From Butyricicoccus sp. (GTDB taxonomy: Bacteria; Bacillota; Clostridia; Oscillospirales; Butyricicoccaceae), in NCBI GenBank assembly GCA_031293105.1, contig JAUMSA010000110.1:1-5599 (forward strand): a stretch of DNA of 5,599 bases, read 5' to 3'. Positions 1 through 5,587 of this stretch are shown one piece after another. The notes below the pieces were generated by a model. That model was not told where the DNA came from, ran no database searches, and was given only the letters and a program-made list of their open reading frames with translations. Position 1 is the stretch's first letter. Every line of letters begins with the position of its first letter. The translations under genes were made by a program, and so were the position numbers.

Positions 1-741
1 GAACGAGCAAAACTGAAAAGCTCAATTTCCAGACTGGTTTGCATTCTCTTCCCTGAACTGGAGAAGCTGGTGTCCTCTCTCCATTTGGCGACTGTCTATG
101 CTCTGCTGGAAGAGTTTCCAGGTGCCAAACAGATTGCCAAGACACACCTGACAAGGCTCAAATCCCTTCTGGAGAATGCCTCCAAAGGACGCTATAAGCG
201 GGATATGGCTGTGGCAGTTCGGGATGCGGCACGAAACTCCATTGGTTCTAAAATGCCTGCCAAGTCCTTGGAATTACAGCACACCATCCGTCTCATCCAG
301 GAATTAGATACCGAGATTGACGAGATTGAAGCAGAAATTGAGGCCATGATGGAGGAAATCCATTCTCCCATCACCACCATTCCAGGTATTGGCTGCCGCA
401 TGGGTGCCATGATCCTGGCAGAGGTTGGGGATCTCTCTCGCTTCGACTCCTCAGACAAGCTGTTGGCTTATGCCGGAATGTCACCGTCTACTTACCAATC
501 CGGACAGCTCAAAAATTGCTACCCGCACATGGAGAAACGAGGTTCCCGATACTTACGCTACGCTCTTTACAATACTACTAAGTATGTCTGTCTTTGGAAT
601 CCAACCTTTGCCGCCTATCTCGCTAAAAAGAGGGCCGAGGGTAAGCACTACAATGTTGCCATCTCCCACGCTGCCAAGAAGCTGGTGCGGCTTATCTTTG
701 CCATGGAGAAATCCAAGCAGCCCTATCGCTCAGCAGCCTGA
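1..741 (+). CDS. IS110-family transposase (recombinase), C-terminal part
   Basis: The frame is open from the first base of the window, so the gene is cut by the window edge and not by a mutation; the GTG at 70 is internal. The visible 246 residues lack the N-terminal RuvC-like DEDD domain. A charged, heptad-like helix (about visible residues 91-120) leads into the C-terminal IS110/IS116/IS902 domain. That domain starts with a helix-hairpin-helix-like stretch, IPGIGCRMGAMILAEVGD (127-144), and contains YQSG, whose serine codon at 499-501 is the expected catalytic serine. It ends with the family's usual EGKHY and helical tail. Family proteins excise and insert the element through a circular intermediate, guided by an element-encoded RNA. 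It is clearly in the same family as the transposase at 1147-2349 but divergent from it, so the two genes are not copies of one element. Family assignment is secure; activity cannot be judged. Confidence 0.93.
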   Translation, partial: ERAKLKSSISRLVCILFPELEKLVSSLHLATVYALLEEFPGAKQIAKTHLTRLKSLLENASKGRYKRDMAVAVRDAARNSIGSKMPAKSLELQHTIRLIQELDTEIDEIEAEIEAMMEEIHSPITTIPGIGCRMGAMILAEVGDLSRFDSSDKLLAYAGMSPSTYQSGQLKNCYPHMEKRGSRYLRYALYNTTKYVCLWNPTFAAYLAKKRAEGKHYNVAISHAAKKLVRLIFAMEKSKQPYRSAA

Positions 742-820
742 GTGACACCACTTGAATAGCCGCCCAGTAGGGGTCTGACAAGACCTCAGCTTTGCTATGC
801 CCTTTTTGAACCATCTCCGG

Positions 821-842
821 TTGACCACCACTTGACCACCAC
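821..842 (+). repeat. tandem 11-bp repeat in the right end of element A
   Basis: TTGACCACCAC occurs twice in perfect tandem (821-831 and 832-842). A related stretch, TGACACCACTTGA, follows the stop codon of the first transposase at 743-755. Each unit starts with TTGAC, the same five bases that close both IS elements. The unit may be a protein- or RNA-recognised subterminal repeat, or a trace of earlier insertion. No function can be assigned from sequence alone. Confidence 0.6.
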
Positions 843-848
843 CATTCA

Positions 849-877
849 TTTTAGGGGTTGACTTTTAATGCTACAAT
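849..877 (+). promoter_or_regulatory. extended -10 promoter at the left end of element B
   Basis: TGCTACAAT at 869-877 is an extended -10 (TG-n-TACAAT). The hexamer 17 bp upstream (849-854, TTTTAG) is a poor -35, as expected when an extended -10 carries the promoter. Transcription would start near 884. The upstream half lies in the right end of element A, or in B's own right end once B is circular, where the equivalent bases are almost the same. Known IS110 elements make a promoter across the circle junction in this way. The nearby TTGACT (858-863) is only 8 bp from the -10, too close to serve as its -35. Confidence 0.45.
850..862 (+). repeat. 13-bp direct repeat, left copy (junction of elements A and B)
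   Basis: TTTAGGGGTTGAC matches TTTAGGGCTTGAC at 2455-2467 in 12 of 13 positions. The pair flanks a 1605-bp interval containing one complete IS110 transposase gene and its non-coding ends. I read this copy as the right terminus of element A, which element B used as its target. IS110 elements lack conventional terminal inverted repeats, so a short direct identity at the two ends is the expected boundary signal. Because the sequence is repeated, the exact crossover could lie anywhere inside it. Confidence 0.7.
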
Positions 878-883
878 GCTAAC

Positions 884-1060
884 AGGTGGGAGAAGCATGC
901 CAGCCGGGTGTGCTTTTCTCGTACTCACGCCTAAGCTACAATGGAAGGGAAATTGGCCTGACGAGACTTTTAATGGACTAACCATGTCCGGCTGCTAAAC
1001 GGTCAGCCATCCTTCTACTGTAGCGTTCGGTTGAGGCAGGTTGAACCACTGGGAAGCCAG
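884..1060 (+). ncRNA. candidate bridge (guide) RNA of element B
   Basis: IS110-group elements encode a structured RNA in the left end whose two loops pair with target and donor DNA. Here the start predicted from the extended -10 (about 884) coincides with the first base of a possible stem, AGGTGGGAG (884-892) with CTCACGCCT (924-932), nine pairs including one G-U and one mismatch. A competing or inner pairing is GAGAAGCA (890-897) with TGCTTTTCTC (911-920). Further hairpins are GGAC/GTCC (975-978/986-989) and GGCTG/CAGCC (990-994/1004-1008). The region also repeats GGTTGA (1029-1034, 1039-1044). I see no open frame of note. The 3' limit is a guess based on the ~177-nt RNA of IS621. The guide bases cannot be assigned from this single copy. 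Confidence 0.5.
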
Positions 1061-1146
1061 GATGTTCGTGTGACCAAGCAATTTGAATCGGCAGTGAGAA
1101 AACGATGGTCGCCAATTCAAAAATGATTGAGCGGAGGTAAAAAGTA

Positions 1147-2349
1147 ATGAATGCAGTGGGGATTGACGTTTCCAAAGGGAAAAGCATGGTGGCTATTATG
1201 CGTCCCTTCGGCGAGGTAGTCGCGGCGCCTTTTGAGGTATCCCATACGGATGAGGGGCTAAGGAAACTGGCCTGCTTTTTAGAGAAACTTCCCGGAGAGA
1301 CACGAGTTGTTATGGAGTACACCGGGAGTTATTGGCAGCCCGTAGCCAAAGTGTTGCACGATGCAGGACTTTTTGTCTCTGTTGTAAATGCCCTGCTGAT
1401 CTATAAATACGGCAACAACTCCATCCGAAAAGGCAAGACAGATAAATTGGACGCTGTGAAAATTGCAAATTACTGTCTTGACCGTTGGACCGCGCTTGAA
1501 TGCTACGCTCCCGTCGATCAGATCCGGCAGACCCTCAAAGTTTGCCGTCGCCAGTATGATCAGTATATCAGGCTGAAGGTCAATCTCAAAAACAATTTGA
1601 TCTCCCTGCTGGATGGGACATTCCCCGGCATCAACACCCTTTTCAAAAGTGCTTCCCGGAGTACGGATGGACACGAGAAATGGATAGATTTCGCCGAGAA
1701 ATTCTGGCACCGCGAATGTGTTTGTAGAAATTCTGAGAAAGTCTTCACCAATCAGTACCAAAAGTGGTGTACTAAAGCCGGATACAGATTCAGTGCTGAA
1801 AAGGCTGTGACCATTTATGCCTACGCCTCTTCACAGGTAAATACGTTGCCGATGACCGATGCGATCAAGTGCCTCATCACCCATGCAGTAGTTCAACTCA
1901 ATACAGTCATAAAGACAATCTCTATGATCCAACATGAGATGCTTACACTGGCTTCACAGCTTCCAGAGTACTCCATCGTGATGCAGATGTTTGGTGTTGG
2001 CCCTGTCCTCGGTCCACAACTCATGGCAGAAATCGGCGATGTACGCCGTTTCGGCCGCAAGCAATCCTTAGTGGCTTTCGCTGGCGTTGACGCGCCGCCC
2101 TGCCAATCCGGCACCTTTGAATCAAAGAACAGACACATTTCCAAACGCGGCTCTCCCAGACTGCGGAAAACGCTTTTCCAAGTTATGTCTACACTCATTC
2201 AACACGCGCCCGCTCATGACCCTGTATATCAATTCCTTGACCGCAAAAGGCAGGAGGGCAAGCACTACTATGTCTACATGACCGCTGCGGCGAATAAGTT
2301 CTTGCGCATCTATTACGGCACTGTCATGGCTTATTTGAAGAAGCTGTAG
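1147..2349 (+). CDS. IS110-family transposase (bridge-RNA-type recombinase), full length
   Basis: The 400-residue recombinase would catalyse excision to a circle and site-directed insertion of element B. The N-terminal RuvC-like domain has the four acidic residues in family spacing: D7 in GIDVSKGK, E57 in VVMEYTGSYW, and D99 and D102 in GKTDKLDAVK. A helical linker with coiled-coil character follows (about 125-290). The C-terminal IS110/IS116/IS902 domain begins at MFGVGPVLGPQLMAEIGD and carries CQSG, with S321 as the probable catalytic serine. It then runs through the basic HISKRGSPRLRK segment to EGKHYYVY. All key residues are present and the frame is unbroken, so the protein looks functional. 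The start is supported by GGAGGT at 1133-1138, 8 bp before the ATG. The gene is preceded by the non-coding left end of the element and followed by a terminator-like hairpin. It is distinct in sequence from the first transposase. Confidence 0.95.
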   Translation: MNAVGIDVSKGKSMVAIMRPFGEVVAAPFEVSHTDEGLRKLACFLEKLPGETRVVMEYTGSYWQPVAKVLHDAGLFVSVVNALLIYKYGNNSIRKGKTDKLDAVKIANYCLDRWTALECYAPVDQIRQTLKVCRRQYDQYIRLKVNLKNNLISLLDGTFPGINTLFKSASRSTDGHEKWIDFAEKFWHRECVCRNSEKVFTNQYQKWCTKAGYRFSAEKAVTIYAYASSQVNTLPMTDAIKCLITHAVVQLNTVIKTISMIQHEMLTLASQLPEYSIVMQMFGVGPVLGPQLMAEIGDVRRFGRKQSLVAFAGVDAPPCQSGTFESKNRHISKRGSPRLRKTLFQVMSTLIQHAPAHDPVYQFLDRKRQEGKHYYVYMTAAANKFLRIYYGTVMAYLKKL

Positions 2350-2413
2350 CCCATCATACCCACATTTTCATTTCAGCTCCGCGGCCGCCAAATACGACGG
2401 TCTGTTTTATTGC

Positions 2414-2441
2414 GCCTGTTTTCGCAAAGGCTATTTTTTTT
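2414..2441 (+). terminator. rho-independent-type terminator after the element B transposase
   Basis: GCC (2414-2416) pairs with GGC (2429-2431) and TTT (2419-2421) with AAA (2426-2428), around a TCGC loop with a two-base bulge. An eight-T run follows at 2434-2441. The stem is weak, but the T-run is the best in the window and it lies 65 bp past the transposase stop. It would end transposase mRNA before the convergent operon. In the opposite direction the run is A, so it should not stop the operon's transcript. Confidence 0.5.
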
Positions 2442-2454
2442 GAGATTTTCTACC

Positions 2455-2467
2455 TTTAGGGCTTGAC
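2455..2467 (+). repeat. 13-bp direct repeat, right copy (right end of element B)
   Basis: TTTAGGGCTTGAC is the partner of 850-862 and lies 118 bp downstream from element B's last codon; element A's copy ends 121 bp from its stop. After it come 18 bases (2468-2485) and then the stop codon of the leftward gene, so this is where the mobile DNA ends and the resident DNA begins. Confidence 0.7.
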
Positions 2468-2485
2468 AGCTCTTGGCAGGTTTAG

Positions 2486-3097
2486 TTAATCTTTCAGTTT
2501 GAAATTGGAAAGTGTCCGCTGCGGTACGGAAGCCAGTGGGAAGGTATCGGCATTTTCCATATCCGGCGCCTGCCTAGCATCGAAGTATGGTTTGGCATCA
2601 TCGCCCGCCCAGGTGCTCAGACGGCCGCGGTACAGCGTCTGTCCACTGTTTTGGTCACAAATGGTCAGCAGATACCCGACATCCAGGGCGATCGACATAG
2701 AGTGCTCATCAGGAGAGTGATAGAGGTCCTGCATATCTTGGGTAATGACCAGGCGGTATCCCTGGCGCTCCAAGGTCGCAAGTGGGCGCGCGGTCTCCGG
2801 CGCATTCGACGGTTCGGGGAGGACGGGGTCTGTTTGCCAACGGGTGAGCACGGAAAGGGTATGATTTTTCAGCGTATATTCCTGCACCAGAGCTGGACGG
2901 TCGGATTGTTTTGGGTCCACCAGATGGAAGTTAAGCGGGAAAGCATCCAGCAACGCGGGATCGCCTTCCAAATCGGTCAGCGTGACTTCGGGGATTTGGC
3001 GCTCAAAAGCCAGAACGGCACTAGTAACGCTGCCGATCAGGACAAAGGCTGCGATGATGCAGAACAAAGGATAGGTTTTCCAAAAGTTTTTCTTCAT
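2486..3097 (-). CDS. membrane-anchored extracytoplasmic protein, short paralogue
   Basis: I do not recognise a named family. The 203-residue protein has a basic start (MKKNFWK), one hydrophobic segment at about 10-31 acting as signal anchor or uncleaved signal peptide, and a polar domain predicted outside the membrane. No lipobox is evident. Two stretches match the 509-residue protein encoded by the operon's first gene. LTDLEGDPALLDAFPLNFHL (40-59) matches it at 11 of 20 positions, and YLLTICDQNSGQTLYRGRL (142-160) resembles its LYVSVYDDTGRLYYGEL. It therefore looks like that protein without its ~300-residue middle. AAGGAGGG stands just before the ATG, and the gap from the permease-like gene is 15 bp, so the two are co-transcribed. 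It is the last gene of the operon, and element B ends 18 bp beyond its stop. Possible roles are transport accessory protein or envelope sensor; neither is shown by sequence. Confidence 0.85.
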   Translation of the reverse strand: MKKNFWKTYPLFCIIAAFVLIGSVTSAVLAFERQIPEVTLTDLEGDPALLDAFPLNFHLVDPKQSDRPALVQEYTLKNHTLSVLTRWQTDPVLPEPSNAPETARPLATLERQGYRLVITQDMQDLYHSPDEHSMSIALDVGYLLTICDQNSGQTLYRGRLSTWAGDDAKPYFDARQAPDMENADTFPLASVPQRTLSNFKLKD

Positions 3098-3112
3098 GAG
3101 GCTCCCTCCTTG

Positions 3113-3904
3113 TCAGGCCAGATTGCGGGCGCGCCGGAAACTGAAAATCGCGACAAACAGTAATCCAGCTTCCAGAAGTAAGGCGATGCCAGCCAGCCAA
3201 GGCATGTGCGCCGCAGAGCAGCGGACGTGCAGATAGATGAGCACAGCGATCACGATTGCAACAAACGGCATGCGTCGCCAACGCCGGATGGACAAGCAAG
3301 TGGTGCCGACGGCTACCGGAAACAGGAGCCTGGCCAACCAAAGCGGAAGGCCGCTGCCGTGCAAAGGCAATAAGGAATGTAAAAACGAATTGCGCAGAAA
3401 GGCGTAGGATAGCCCCTTGCGGAAGCCGAGGGTCGGAAAATCCCAAAGCGACACCGTGTCACAATTCAAGATATTCTCCTGATAAAACTGGCAGGCGAGA
3501 TGCGGGAGCGGCAGATAAAGTCCGTATAGAACGAAAATCCATAGAAGCTGGATTGCGGCGAGCATGCAGACGGCAGCCAGCAGGGTCGTAGCCCACGCCA
3601 GAGGGACGGCCCAGAAAGGACCGGGCAGCGTCATGAGCGTATAGATGGCGCGGGAATCGCGGGTACTGTCGTCCAGAAAACGGCTAATGATGTAGACGAT
3701 CAAAGCACACAGGGCGATGAGAAAACAGGGGCCCAGCCAAATTTCATCCAATATGGTTTCAAAAGGTTCATAAGCATATTCAGACCGTGTGGCATTGCAT
3801 AGGAAAAAAATCAGTTCCACAGCAAACAGGATCGAAGCTGTGGCACACAGCGCGATGCGAAAGCGCCAGAAAAAATGGCGGCATAATTTGCAATAGGTGT
3901 CCAT
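3113..3904 (-). CDS. six-helix membrane protein, ABC-2-type permease-like
   Basis: The 263-residue protein is strongly hydrophobic, with segments at about 16-36, 56-76, 99-130 (possibly two), 184-205, 211-226 and 235-254. This count and length suit an ABC-2-type transporter permease. The cytoplasmic-looking TRDSRAIYTLMTLPGPFW (81-98) between helices resembles the loop of many Firmicute ABC-2 permeases, where the ATPase is thought to dock; I recall this by type and have not searched it. No ATP-binding domain is present here or elsewhere in the window. The gene starts 15 bp after the upstream stop, whose TAA overlaps AGGAGG (3914-3919), 9 bp from the ATG. Such spacing implies translational coupling with its neighbours. 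The ligand is unknown. It could instead be a non-ABC membrane component, so the permease call is moderate while membrane topology is firm. Confidence 0.8.
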   Translation of the reverse strand: MDTYCKLCRHFFWRFRIALCATASILFAVELIFFLCNATRSEYAYEPFETILDEIWLGPCFLIALCALIVYIISRFLDDSTRDSRAIYTLMTLPGPFWAVPLAWATTLLAAVCMLAAIQLLWIFVLYGLYLPLPHLACQFYQENILNCDTVSLWDFPTLGFRKGLSYAFLRNSFLHSLLPLHGSGLPLWLARLLFPVAVGTTCLSIRRWRRMPFVAIVIAVLIYLHVRCSAAHMPWLAGIALLLEAGLLFVAIFSFRRARNLA

Positions 3905-3919
3905 CTGTCGGTCCCTCCT

Positions 3920-5449
3920 TTAGAATGACGTGCCATGCTGCAGCGTATCGGGTTCATCCAGAAGATAGAAATCAGTATACGAACGGGAATAGTACGAACG
4001 GAAATATTGGTCGTTGATGTCAGTTTGCAGTTCTCCATAATATAAGCGTCCGGTATCGTCATATACGGATACATACAGCTGCGTATAAGATGGGGAATAG
4101 AAATAGCTGCTGTCATCGGGCACTGCGGTGGGAAGGGGGAAGTTACGGTCCACCTGATCGAGAACGAATAGCTTACCGTCTCGGAAAGCCATCAGCACGG
4201 GATAGATTCCAATCTCGTAATTTTGATGCGAAACAAGTTCCAAATGATCGGTGATACGGAAAGACAAAAATTCCGAAAATTCTACATCAACATGTACGGT
4301 GTTTTGGTCTTCGTACTTCACAACCGAAGCGGTCAATCCTAGAGTTTGGCAGGCAGCGCCGTCGGTATCTCGATTGGCAAATTGCGATTCGCGCTCCCAG
4401 GTCAAGCCATCGGATACGTCATCGGGTATTGGAATATTGCACTGATCTTGTACGGTGCCATCCGACCGCAGCAGATAAAATTGCAACTCTCGCCCAGTCT
4501 GTACGCCCAGAAAGATGTATTTATCGTCGATGTTTTGCAAGGTCAGCAGCGAGCAGTCTTCCGCAGGGAAGGACAAGACCGGTTCGACCTTGCCGAAGGT
4601 GGTGATATGGTCTGGCGTACAGTTTTCATAAGGCGTTTCAAAGGCATCCACATCCAAAACCTGATACAGATTGCATGTGCCGGTTAGCTGGATGGTAGAC
4701 GCACTGGTGCTTCCAATGGAGCCAGATGGGGAGGGCATGAAGAAAATCGAATCTCCGCAGCGCACGCCCTGCAAGTCCATATCGAATGTTTCGAACGTAT
4801 CAGGGTTCATGCGATTGGGTCCAATGGTAGCGCCGTAAATGTAATATGCCCCCAGATTGTCCTCTTTTTTGTTCGAACGCGACGCATACGACAGATCATT
4901 TTCGTTGTAGTACCCAATCGACAGATCCGGTGTTGTGGATTGCAGATACATATCACTCTCGATACAGAACTGACCGGTAAAGGAAGCTTTGGTGTTGACA
5001 TAACCACTGAGGTAGATTTTAGCCCGGTCAGTGGTGAGAATATAGCCTTCTGGTTCCGGATCTTGCGAAGAAAACGAGATAGTAGGCAAAAAGCCGGAAG
5101 TGATTTCCGTCTGTGCGCCAGGGACTGGCGATAGCATAGAACCCGCACTGCTGACCGGGGTATCGGTGCTTTCATATGACGGTCGCTCGCGGTCGTAGCG
5201 GACAGAGGAAGTCAAAGTACCGTTTTCGATGCGGATATCCTGCTTTAGCAATTCGCTTTGCAGAGTAAGGCCCAGTGGGAAAGGGTCGAGTGCAGAGCGA
5301 TCGCCGGAGAGGTCAACCAGACTGGCGGTCAGTTCACGTGGGGCTGCCATCATCCAGCCGCAGAGTACGGTATAACCGGCAAAAATAGCAGCCAGTGCGA
5401 GCGGGAGGATGATTTTATGGCGGCGTATAGGTTTCTTGGAAAACATCAT
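3920..5449 (-). CDS. large membrane-anchored extracytoplasmic protein, long paralogue
   Basis: A 509-residue protein of no family I can name. A basic N terminus (KKPIRRHK) precedes one hydrophobic anchor at about 13-34; the rest is polar, rich in Asp, Ser, Thr and Tyr, with many short alternating strands, and is predicted outside the membrane. Residues 44-63 (LVDLSGDRSALDPFPLGLTL) and 458-474 (LYVSVYDDTGRLYYGEL) match the N- and C-terminal stretches of the 203-residue protein made from the last gene. The middle (about 290-475) has repeated hydrophobic strand-turn patterns such as KYIFLGVQTGRELQFYLLRSDG and GKLFVLDQVD, suggestive of a beta-propeller-like fold, though this is inference. Two consecutive ATG codons begin the frame; AAGGAGG (5456-5462) lies 6 bp before the first and 9 bp before the second, so either could be used. 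It is the first operon gene visible and is followed closely by the permease-like gene. Confidence 0.87.
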   Translation of the reverse strand: MMFSKKPIRRHKIILPLALAAIFAGYTVLCGWMMAAPRELTASLVDLSGDRSALDPFPLGLTLQSELLKQDIRIENGTLTSSVRYDRERPSYESTDTPVSSAGSMLSPVPGAQTEITSGFLPTISFSSQDPEPEGYILTTDRAKIYLSGYVNTKASFTGQFCIESDMYLQSTTPDLSIGYYNENDLSYASRSNKKEDNLGAYYIYGATIGPNRMNPDTFETFDMDLQGVRCGDSIFFMPSPSGSIGSTSASTIQLTGTCNLYQVLDVDAFETPYENCTPDHITTFGKVEPVLSFPAEDCSLLTLQNIDDKYIFLGVQTGRELQFYLLRSDGTVQDQCNIPIPDDVSDGLTWERESQFANRDTDGAACQTLGLTASVVKYEDQNTVHVDVEFSEFLSFRITDHLELVSHQNYEIGIYPVLMAFRDGKLFVLDQVDRNFPLPTAVPDDSSYFYSPSYTQLYVSVYDDTGRLYYGELQTDINDQYFRSYYSRSYTDFYLLDEPDTLQHGTSF

Positions 5450-5497
5450 AACGAGCCTCCTTGTATTATAGAGTAGTAGTTTTTAAGGCCCCTCTCC

Positions 5498-5587
5498 AAG
5501 GGCTGTGCTACACTGTAAGGGATGCTGTGGATTGGTGCGATTCTCCTACCACAAGATGGTTCCTGAAAGGTTCCAACCACAGCCCTT
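5498..5587 (-). promoter_or_regulatory. structured leader or palindromic element upstream of the operon
   Basis: In the operon's sense, the 5' arm (5587-5573) reads AAGGGCTGTGGTTGG. It can pair with 5535-5517 over 15 base pairs with two bulges, or with CACAGCCCTT (5507-5498) over ten perfect pairs. The two pairings exclude each other. The loop between includes a direct repeat, GGAACC-TTTCA-GGAACC, and a small ACCA/TGGT hairpin. About 35 bp separate the element from the ribosome site. I recognise no known riboswitch or T-box signature. It may be an attenuator-like leader or a mobile palindromic repeat. No long T-run follows in the operon's direction, so a simple intrinsic terminator is not visible. 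Confidence 0.4.

Larger units (their letters stand above)
1..862 (+). mobile_element. IS110-family element A (left part outside window)
   Basis: This is the 3' portion of an IS110-family insertion sequence: the end of the recombinase gene (to 741) and a right end of about 121 bp (742-862). The right limit is set by TTTAGGGGTTGAC at 850-862. Nearly the same 13 bases (TTTAGGGCTTGAC, 2455-2467) close element B at almost the same distance from its stop codon. The 742-862 stretch holds no gene. It contains a perfect hairpin, GGTCT-GACA-AGACC (772-785), which lacks a following T-run, so it is doubtful as a terminator. It also contains a tandem 11-bp repeat (821-842). The left end, and any guide-RNA region of this element, lie outside the window. 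Confidence 0.75.
863..2467 (+). mobile_element. IS110-family element B, apparently complete
   Basis: A 1605-bp element bounded by the 13-bp repeats at 850-862 and 2455-2467. From left to right it has a ~284-bp non-coding left end with a promoter and possible RNA hairpins, a 400-codon recombinase gene (1147-2349), and a ~118-bp right end with a terminator-like hairpin. A long non-coding left end upstream of the gene is typical of the IS110 group; the IS1111 group carries it downstream. There are no terminal inverted repeats. It sits directly against the right end of element A and 18 bp past the stop codon of the leftward operon. The boundaries are inferred from this one locus and are ambiguous within the 13-bp repeat, though the length is not. 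Confidence 0.75.

Noticed and set aside
772..785. Hairpin GGTCT/AGACC as a terminator for the first transposase
   Set aside because: The stem is perfect but short and is followed by TCAGCTTTGC, not a T-run, so it does not meet the usual form of an intrinsic terminator.
858..877. TTGACT and TACAAT as a -35/-10 pair
   Set aside because: The spacer is only 8 bp. The -10 is better read as an extended -10 with a weak -35. The TTGAC is better explained as part of the repeated IS terminus.
978..1322. 114-codon minus-strand frame across the left end of element B
   Set aside because: It overlaps the candidate guide RNA and the start of the transposase gene, has no family resemblance, and is best explained as an antisense shadow.
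1279..1761. 160-codon minus-strand frame inside the transposase gene
   Set aside because: It lies entirely antisense to a well-supported IS110 recombinase with conserved catalytic residues, and shows no recognisable protein features.
2381..2388. GCGGCCGC palindrome in the right end of element B
   Set aside because: It is an isolated 8-bp palindrome with no second copy at the other end and no sign of function.
2651..3163. 170-codon plus-strand frame
   Set aside because: It is antisense to the short paralogue and the end of the permease-like gene, both of which have good ribosome sites and membrane segments. Its composition is not that of a recognisable protein.
3021..3446. 141-codon minus-strand frame overlapping the permease-like gene
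   Set aside because: It is a same-strand shadow in another frame, rich in Arg, His and Pro. The 263-residue frame has continuous hydrophobic segments and operon spacing.
5465..5470. Perfect TATAAT on the minus strand upstream of the operon
   Set aside because: It lies only 2 bp before the AAGGAGG ribosome site, so transcription would begin inside that site, and no acceptable -35 stands 16-18 bp upstream. It is more likely chance in an AT-rich patch.
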